The notes beneath the pieces are model-generated. The model saw nothing but the letters and a program-made list of their open reading frames with translations. It had not been told where the DNA came from and did not search any database. This document shows, in pieces, positions 6,272 to 9,703 of a stretch of 9,703 nucleotides of DNA. Every line of letters begins with the position of its first letter. Positions within the stretch are counted from its first letter, which is position 1. Both the position numbers and the translations under genes were made by a program. The stretch is from Chloroflexota bacterium (lineage in GTDB: Bacteria > Chloroflexota > Anaerolineae > Promineifilales > Promineifilaceae): positions 1 to 9,703 of the forward strand of contig JAAEOP010000361.1 in assembly GCA_024223125.1 (NCBI GenBank), given 5' to 3'.

Positions 6272-7651
6272 CTACAATTGGCCGGAGGCGGCGTCCCAGT
6301 TTGTTAGCAGCTTTTGGTAGGCTGGATTTTGGTAGCGGTCAAGCTGGAAAGCGGGGGCGTAGGGGGGCAAGGATGCGCCAGTTATGTGGGCGGCAATCAA
6401 TTCTCCGCCAGCGGCCGCAGCCATAATGCCAAACCCAGAAACAGCCCCAAACAAATAAGCGCCATCCAGCGGCAAGGGTGTGATAAGGGGGCGGTTTTCC
6501 TGGGTTTTGCAATAGTAGCCGCCATCTACATACGGCCGTACCCGACCAAGCAGCGGTTCCAACCCCGGAACCATTCGCGTCAGCCCCCGCAGCACAATTT
6601 CTGGATAATTGGGGTCAAATGAGGGTGGCCAGACAATCTCGCGCCGGGTCAGATCATAGGACCACAAGCTGAGTAATATGGGGCTGCCGCTGCCGCCTTC
6701 GGGTCGGAAGTGAACGCCAGACGGAAATTGTTCTAGCAGCCAATGGGATTCTGGATCGGTCATCAGTTCCGCCCGGTCTTCCTCTGTCCAAAAAAGATGT
6801 ATCGGGTCTTCCCAAATCATCATGGGCGCATTACGGGAAATCACACCCAGTTCGTCTTTAATAGCAACTTTGGCGTGTAGTTCGTTGAAGATGGGTAAAT
6901 CAATACCCATCATCTGGCTGACTTGCCTAATGAATGGCCCGGCAGCGTTGAGAAAATAGGTTGTATAGATACGGCTGGGGCCGTCTTCGGCGAGATTAAT
7001 ATCTACGGCCGTCACCCGGTTTTTTTGCACGACGATGTTGGCGATACGGCCGTTGAGCAACCTGGCTCCATGCGCTTTAGCCTGGTTGAGCAAATACATA
7101 CCCAACTGCTGGGCGCTTAACCAACCGCAGCGGCGCGTATGCAGCATGGCCATGGCCGTCTCATTCATAAAAGGAAAAAGGCGCTGAATCATGGCCGGGT
7201 CTAGAATTAAATCAGCCCCAGCAGGCATATTCTTGTACCCTTCGGCTTGATGGGGAATGTAGGGGGGATCATCTGTGCGGCCGTAATGAATACGCAGTTC
7301 CCCAGCTCCCAATGCCGACGCCTTTTCAGCAAAACTTTGCATTGCGGCCGCTTTTTCAGGATCGCCTGTCAGAAAGACATAGCCGCGCCGATTCATGCCA
7401 AAGTAATTACCGCTTTCATCCGCCCACTGTTCCAGCAGATCAATGCTGCGATTCATGAAACGTACCATTTCATTGCCGGGTCCCGGCCACCAGTTGCGGT
7501 AACATTCGGTGGATTTGTCGCTGGTGAAAGTCAGCGGTTCCCGTTCGTCAATAAGAACCACATTTTTTAGGCCATGTGTAACGGTAAGATGATAGGCGGC
7601 CGCAATGCCAGAAATACCGGCCCCGCAGATGATGATGTCGGCTGTTTTCAT
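6272..7651 (-). CDS. FAD-dependent oxidoreductase, DAO family (sarcosine/D-amino-acid oxidase-like)
   Basis: A 459-residue flavoprotein of the DAO superfamily, whose members oxidise the C-N bond of secondary amines or amino acids. The N-terminus is a Rossmann strand with GxGxxG (GAGISG, 10-15), and Asp35 at the end of the second strand is positioned to bind the FAD ribose. NAAGPF (235-240) and the C-terminal ENRPLI (385-390) then YLFGAVSGFGIMAAAAGGEL (399-418) are the other FAD-contact regions of the family. STECYRNWWPG (47-57) is the conserved active-site-side segment. Cys381 is near, but apparently not at, the position of the covalent flavin cysteine of monomeric sarcosine oxidase. The start at 7651 is chosen because GGAAG lies 6 bases upstream and the fold begins at once; an in-frame extension to 7711 reads through CAGT-type micro-repeats. 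It lies downstream of RNase Z but separated from it by an inserted mobile element. Its substrate cannot be read from sequence. Confidence 0.85.
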   Translation of the reverse strand: MKTADIIICGAGISGIAAAYHLTVTHGLKNVVLIDEREPLTFTSDKSTECYRNWWPGPGNEMVRFMNRSIDLLEQWADESGNYFGMNRRGYVFLTGDPEKAAAMQSFAEKASALGAGELRIHYGRTDDPPYIPHQAEGYKNMPAGADLILDPAMIQRLFPFMNETAMAMLHTRRCGWLSAQQLGMYLLNQAKAHGARLLNGRIANIVVQKNRVTAVDINLAEDGPSRIYTTYFLNAAGPFIRQVSQMMGIDLPIFNELHAKVAIKDELGVISRNAPMMIWEDPIHLFWTEEDRAELMTDPESHWLLEQFPSGVHFRPEGGSGSPILLSLWSYDLTRREIVWPPSFDPNYPEIVLRGLTRMVPGLEPLLGRVRPYVDGGYYCKTQENRPLITPLPLDGAYLFGAVSGFGIMAAAAGGELIAAHITGASLPPYAPAFQLDRYQNPAYQKLLTNWDAASGQL

Positions 7652-7657
7652 GGTGAA

Positions 7658-7662
7658 CTTCC
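7658..7662 (-). promoter_or_regulatory. Shine-Dalgarno deciding the oxidoreductase start
   Basis: GGAAG on the minus strand ends 6 bases before ATG 7651-7649. It supports this start over the in-frame upstream one at 7711, which would add 20 residues read from the low-complexity CAGT-rich leader. Confidence 0.5.
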
Positions 7663-7668
7663 AGTGGT

Positions 7669-7706
7669 CAGTTTTCAGTCTACAGCACACTGCACACTGA
7701 AAACTG
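7669..7706. repeat. CAGT-rich micro-repeat hairpin in the oxidoreductase leader
   Basis: CAGTTTTCAGT (7669-7679) and ACTGAAAACTG (7696-7706) are a perfect 11-bp inverted repeat with a 16-base loop that contains further CACACTGCAC-type words. The CAGT-rich tract continues to about 7716. If transcribed toward the oxidoreductase it forms a leader hairpin just upstream of the Shine-Dalgarno. It has no coding potential that looks genuine. Confidence 0.55.
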
Positions 7707-7721
7707 TACACTGCATACTAA

Positions 7722-7816
7722 GTAACCATTCACTCCCCCAAGGCGCCCGGCACTTATAAACGAGTGTGCTACTCCAGTAGACTTGGTAATGAAGTGCCGG
7801 ACACCTGAATGGTTAC
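7722..7816 (-). mobile_element. 95-bp MITE-like element, copy 1, with perfect 8-bp target duplication
   Basis: The ends GTAACCATTCA (7722-7732) and TGAATGGTTAC (7806-7816) are perfect 11-bp inverted repeats. Inside them an arm pair (7742-7755 and 7792-7805, 14 bp with two G.T-type pairs on the minus strand) and a small CTACT/AGTAG hairpin form a nearly complete palindrome, with a 9-base asymmetric bulge CTCCCCCAA (7733-7741). The octamer CATACTAA is repeated exactly on both sides (7714-7721 and 7817-7824), a clear target-site duplication. The right duplicate contains the RNase Z stop codon. It has 91 of 95 matches with the inverted copy at 8906-9000. There is no coding capacity, so it must be moved in trans. 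GTAA-type ends with 8-bp duplications suggest an IS66-like transposase, tentatively. Confidence 0.88.
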
Positions 7817-7820
7817 CATA

Positions 7821-8765
7821 CTAATCTTTTTCCTTGAGCTTAACTGCCCCATCACGCGAAATGTGGAAATGGTCAAAATCGTGGGCGACATAAGTTTGGG
7901 GGAAGATGGCCTGGGCTTCGCGGCGTATGTCGCGGGCAAAGTAGCGGCGGGAAAGATGGGTGAGGATGAGCGTTTTTACCTGGGCGTCACGGGCCAATTG
8001 GGCGGCGCGTACGGCCGTCATATGACCAAACTCATCCGCCATCCGAGAATCCTCATGCAGATACGTCGCTTCAATTACCAGTGTGTCTGCATTTTGGCAA
8101 ACATCTACCAACCCCTTTGTACGGCCGACATCCCCAATATGCACATATTTGGTGCCGGGGACAGGCTCGCCCAGAACGTCATGCGGGTGGATGGTACGAC
8201 CGTCGGCCAAAGTCACACTTTGCCCATTCACCAACAAGGAACGTTCTGGGCCAAAGGGGACGTCCAATTCGGCCGCTTTTTCAGCCAGAAAGGGATGGTG
8301 TGCTTTTTCCTCAAAGACAAAACCAAAACAGCCTGGCCCACGATGGCTGACGGGCACGGCCGTCAGTGAAAATTTATTGTCTTGAAAGATAACGCCGGGC
8401 TGAATTTCGTTGAGATTGATATTGATGGGGCTGCGGCCGTTGGGGAACACTACCTTAAATAGTAAATTTGCCACCCGCTTTAAGGTTGTACGGCCACCGT
8501 AAATATCTATCTGCTCCATATTCTCCCAGCGGCTCAACGTGGAAGCAAACCCACCCAATCCCAAAATATGATCTAAATGCCCATGGGTTAGCAGCACCTT
8601 ATTCAACCGCTTAAAGCCCAGCCCACTCTTCAAAATTTGCCGTTGTGTGCCTTCGCCGCAATCAATTAAAAAGCGATATTCACGATGCAAAACAATATGC
8701 GCCGACAAACCCCGGTAGACCGAAGGCGCTGACGCCGATGTGCCTAAGAAAATGAGTTCAAACAT
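7821..8765 (-). CDS. rnz: Ribonuclease Z (tRNA 3'-processing endonuclease)
   Basis: A 314-residue metallo-beta-lactamase-fold nuclease that cuts the 3' trailer from precursor tRNAs in the cytoplasm. The N-terminus MFELIFLGTSASAPS is the standard start of the family. The zinc motif is THGHLDH (His61, His63, Asp65, His66), with the further ligands His141 in PVSHRGPG, Asp212 in HIGDVG and His270 in LTHLSRRY; His248 in GHMTA is the usual catalytic-side histidine. The exosite segment PERSLLVNG followed by HPHDVLGEPVPG is present, so the protein is full length. ATG 8765 lacks a well-spaced Shine-Dalgarno, and TACAAT lies 6 bases before it, so a leaderless message is possible. Its TAG stop lies inside the 8-bp duplication made by insertion of the MITE-like element 5 bases downstream. 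A second inverted copy of that element lies 140 bases upstream. Confidence 0.95.
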   Translation of the reverse strand: MFELIFLGTSASAPSVYRGLSAHIVLHREYRFLIDCGEGTQRQILKSGLGFKRLNKVLLTHGHLDHILGLGGFASTLSRWENMEQIDIYGGRTTLKRVANLLFKVVFPNGRSPININLNEIQPGVIFQDNKFSLTAVPVSHRGPGCFGFVFEEKAHHPFLAEKAAELDVPFGPERSLLVNGQSVTLADGRTIHPHDVLGEPVPGTKYVHIGDVGRTKGLVDVCQNADTLVIEATYLHEDSRMADEFGHMTAVRAAQLARDAQVKTLILTHLSRRYFARDIRREAQAIFPQTYVAHDFDHFHISRDGAVKLKEKD

Positions 8766-8771
8766 GATCCT

Positions 8772-8777
8772 ATTGTA
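8772..8777 (-). promoter_or_regulatory. Possible -10 box for a leaderless rnz transcript
   Basis: TACAAT on the minus strand (5 of 6 to the -10 consensus) ends 6 bases before the rnz ATG, the spacing seen for leaderless messages. There is no good -35 at 17 bases. An alternative pair further up, TTGCAC (8818-8813) with TAATCT (8795-8790) at 17-base spacing, would give a short leader. Neither is strong. Confidence 0.3.
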
Positions 8778-8850
8778 GCTGGGATTTGTAGATTAGGGGA
8801 TTTTTGGTAGTAGTGCAAAACTCGTCCGAATCAGGTTGCATCTTTTTTTT

Positions 8851-8893
8851 ACACGGATGGGAAAAATACTGATTTTTCGATTCCGATCAGTGT
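8851..8893. repeat. ATCCG/ATCAG-type repeat fragment with a 6-bp hairpin
   Basis: The gap 8766-9129 (364 bases) has no gene. Its left part has ACACGGATGGG followed by ACTGAT (8868-8873) and ATCAGT (8886-8891), a 6-bp stem with a 12-base loop. The words ACGGAT, TGATTTTTCGAT and GATCAGTGTTC recall the degenerate CGCNGAT repeat at 3480-3556, possibly a diverged member of the same intergenic family. The rest of the gap holds MITE copy 2 and the inverted repeats at 9031-9126. Confidence 0.35.
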
Positions 8894-8905
8894 TCCTCCC
8901 TATTC

Positions 8906-9000
8906 GTAACCATTCAGGTGCCCGGCGCTTCATTACCAAGTCTACTGGAGTAGCACACTCGTTTATAAGCGCCGGGCACCTTGGGGGAGTGAATGGTTAC
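8906..9000 (+). mobile_element. 95-bp MITE-like element, copy 2, inverted relative to copy 1
   Basis: Ends GTAACCATTCA (8906-8916) and TGAATGGTTAC (8990-9000) are identical to those of copy 1. The inner arms 8917-8930 (GGTGCCCGGCGCTT) and 8967-8980 pair perfectly over 14 bp. The loop contains CTACTGGAGTAG (8942-8953), and a 9-base bulge TTGGGGGAG (8981-8989) breaks the symmetry. Flanking octamers CCCTATTC (8898-8905) and CCTTATTC (9001-9008) match at 7 of 8, a slightly decayed target duplication that indicates an insertion independent of, and perhaps older than, copy 1. It lies upstream of rnz, between it and the CopD-like gene. Confidence 0.85.
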
Positions 9001-9030
9001 CCTTATTCGTGTAGTCAATTTTCGGTTTAG

Positions 9031-9126
9031 GCCAATTCCAGAAAATAATGATCCCGAATTGATGCTATTCCGGGAATTGGCTAGAGGTTTTTTCAAAACG
9101 GGTAGGATCATTTAATTTTTGAAAAA
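9031..9126. repeat. Three interleaved inverted repeats downstream of the CopD-like gene
   Basis: Pair A is GCCAATTCC (9031-9039) with GGAATTGGC (9073-9081). Pair B is AATGATCC (9047-9054) with GGATCATT (9105-9112). Pair C is TTTTTCAAAA (9089-9098) with TTTTGAAAAA (9117-9126). The order A-B-A'-C-B'-C' means A/B and B/C cannot all pair without a pseudoknot. Pair C lies a few bases after the minus-strand stop at 9130 and could be an AT-rich transcription-end hairpin. ATTCCGGGAAT at 9067-9077 is also palindromic. Confidence 0.45.
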
Positions 9127-9129
9127 GTC

Positions 9130-9624
9130 TTAGATGGCGGTGAGGACGGCCGTGCAAAACAGTATCGCTGCCGCACAGCCCACATTTAACCACAAAAGCT
9201 GCTTTTCACGCCGGGCTAGTTTCTCTTGTTCAGATTGGGCTAGTTTTGGTTTTTGTTGGCTGAGGACGGCCGCTCGCTCCACTGCTGGAAAGGTTGCAAA
9301 CTGCCAATAAGCGGCAACCCCGATCACCACGAAAAACAGAATATGTTTGAGTAGCATTGCCCACGCCCAAACAGAATCAACCGCCAGAAAACCGGAATAA
9401 TTGGCATCATTGGTCATTTGTATAAAACCAGTAATCAACAGCAGTAGTAAACTTAGATTAGCCCAGGGTAGCGTCTTTTTTTGCAATCCCAACCACTCAT
9501 TATGATGGCGTGATTGTTGGCGTAGAGCGGACACGGCCGACAATCCCATCAATAACAAGCTGCCTCCCCAGACGGCCGTTGCCAGCAAATGCACCCAATA
9601 GGAAAAAACCAGAACCCAGGCCAA
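9130..9624 (-). CDS. Small four-helix membrane protein, CopD-domain-like
   Basis: A 164-residue inner-membrane protein with four hydrophobic helices (about 3-29, 55-70, 85-108 and 142-163) and a charged loop (115-141). YWVHLLATAVWGGSLLL (9-25), LLITGFIQM (62-70) and AMLLKHILFFVVIGVAAYW (89-107) resemble the CopD copper-resistance/DUF2269-like membrane domain. His12 and His94 sit within helices where metal or haem ligands would be expected. A role in copper handling or cytochrome-like redox is family knowledge, not proven here. The start must be TTG at 9624-9622: TAG lies two codons upstream in frame. GGAG at 9636-9633, part of a GGAGATT micro-repeat, lies 8 bases before it. The stop of the preceding minus-strand reading frame is only 3 bases away, so the two are probably cotranscribed. 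Confidence 0.7.
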   Translation of the reverse strand: MAWVLVFSYWVHLLATAVWGGSLLLMGLSAVSALRQQSRHHNEWLGLQKKTLPWANLSLLLLLITGFIQMTNDANYSGFLAVDSVWAWAMLLKHILFFVVIGVAAYWQFATFPAVERAAVLSQQKPKLAQSEQEKLARREKQLLWLNVGCAAAILFCTAVLTAI

Positions 9625-9627
9625 TCG

Positions 9628-9702
9628 CTAATCTCCAATCTCTGCTGACGATATCATCTCTGACTGTTCCAATAATTCCAATGTGCGTGGATGAGTTGTA
9701 TA
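9628..9702 (-). CDS. Partial: C-terminal tail of an upstream gene (unknown product)
   Basis: The minus-strand frame entering at the window edge stays open for 24 residues and includes HPRTLELLEQSEM before ending EIGD and TAG (9630-9628). The helical, charged composition looks protein-like. The TAG is 3 bases before the TTG of the CopD-like gene, typical operon spacing. The last codons (GAG ATT GGA GAT TAG) come from a GGAGATT micro-repeat, as at the end of the STAND gene. One other frame is also open here, so this is a moderate call. Function cannot be assigned. Confidence 0.42.
   Translation of the reverse strand, partial: YTTHPRTLELLEQSEMISSAEIGD
9629..9643 (-). repeat. Short GGAGATT micro-repeat acting as stop and Shine-Dalgarno
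   Basis: On the minus strand AGAGATTGGAGATTA (9643-9629) is a two-unit version of the arrays at 134-190 and 6079-6110. It overlaps the TAG of the upstream reading frame and its GGAG is the only good Shine-Dalgarno for the CopD-like gene. Confidence 0.5.
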
Positions 9703-9703
9703 C

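Noticed and set aside
7652..7711. N-terminal extension of the oxidoreductase to 7711
   Set aside because: The extension is read from CAGT micro-repeats; the Rossmann fold and a GGAAG signal fit the start at 7651.
7722..7816. Integron attC site or CRISPR repeat
   Set aside because: There is no GTTRRRY core with paired R/L boxes, no spacer-repeat periodicity and no integrase or cas gene. Perfect 8-bp flanking duplications fit transposition instead.
7722..7816. Classical intrinsic terminator for rnz
   Set aside because: The stem is strong, but no T-tract follows on the minus strand, so standard termination is not supported.
7809..8369. Plus-strand 186-codon open frame opposite rnz
   Set aside because: RNase Z on the minus strand has all its catalytic motifs; this frame also begins inside the MITE end and has no domain signal.
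7722..9000. Composite transposon carrying rnz between inverted ends
   Set aside because: Each copy has its own distinct target duplication, so they inserted separately. rnz is a housekeeping gene and there is no transposase.
1..9703. tRNA, rRNA or known riboswitch genes
   Set aside because: I looked through the gene-free gaps and found no cloverleaf, CCA end or recognisable aptamer core.

Overview
The window reads as a stretch of chromosome from a moderately GC-rich bacterium, most plausibly an uncultured Chloroflexota (Anaerolineae-like) lineage. Three things point there: an NLR-like STAND protein with an N-terminal effector-associated domain and C-terminal TPRs, many short intergenic palindromes and heptamer/octamer arrays, and a very frequent palindrome ACGGCCGT (core CGGCCG counted by hand about 42 times in 9.7 kb). 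None of these is diagnostic, so the phylum call is an inference of moderate strength.

Layout, left to right. Positions 1-200 hold a nested palindromic element and a GGAGATT-type micro-repeat array. At 201-1298 (+) lies a LivM-type permease of a branched-chain amino-acid (or urea/amide) ABC transporter; its partner genes are outside the window. It converges, with only 9 bp between stops, on a two-gene minus-strand operon: an AraC-type regulator fused to a GyrI-like ligand-binding domain (2369-3244), overlapping by ATGA a membrane-anchored alpha/beta hydrolase of the proline-iminopeptidase type (1308-2372). The gene-free stretch 3245-3591 carries a possible operator, a possible plus-strand promoter and a 111-bp repeat element with short terminal inverted repeats.

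The largest gene, 3592-6087 (+), encodes the 831-residue EAD-STAND-TPR protein, a likely signalling ATPase of prokaryotic conflict or immunity systems. No effector partner is encoded beside it. It ends inside a GGAGATTG array and is followed by nested palindromes (6144-6240). A FAD-dependent amine/amino-acid oxidoreductase (6272-7651), RNase Z (7821-8765), a small CopD-like four-helix membrane protein (9130-9624, TTG start) and the probable tail of another gene (9628-9702) all lie on the minus strand.

The best-supported unusual structure is a pair of 95-bp MITE-like elements in inverted orientation flanking RNase Z (7722-7816 and 8906-9000). They have identical 11-bp terminal inverted repeats and a conserved 14-bp internal stem. 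All four differences between the copies preserve pairing on one strand (Watson-Crick or G.T). Each copy has its own 8-bp target-site duplication (8/8 and 7/8 matches), and the first insertion duplicated the octamer that contains the RNase Z stop codon. Other points of note are a strong internal ribosome-binding site at the AraC/GyrI domain border, the iterated ACGGCCGT palindrome, and micro-repeat arrays that supply stop codons or Shine-Dalgarno sequences at gene edges.

Functionally the window mixes transport, small-molecule-responsive regulation, tRNA 3'-end maturation, redox metabolism and a putative defence ATPase. I see no operon-scale pathway linking them.
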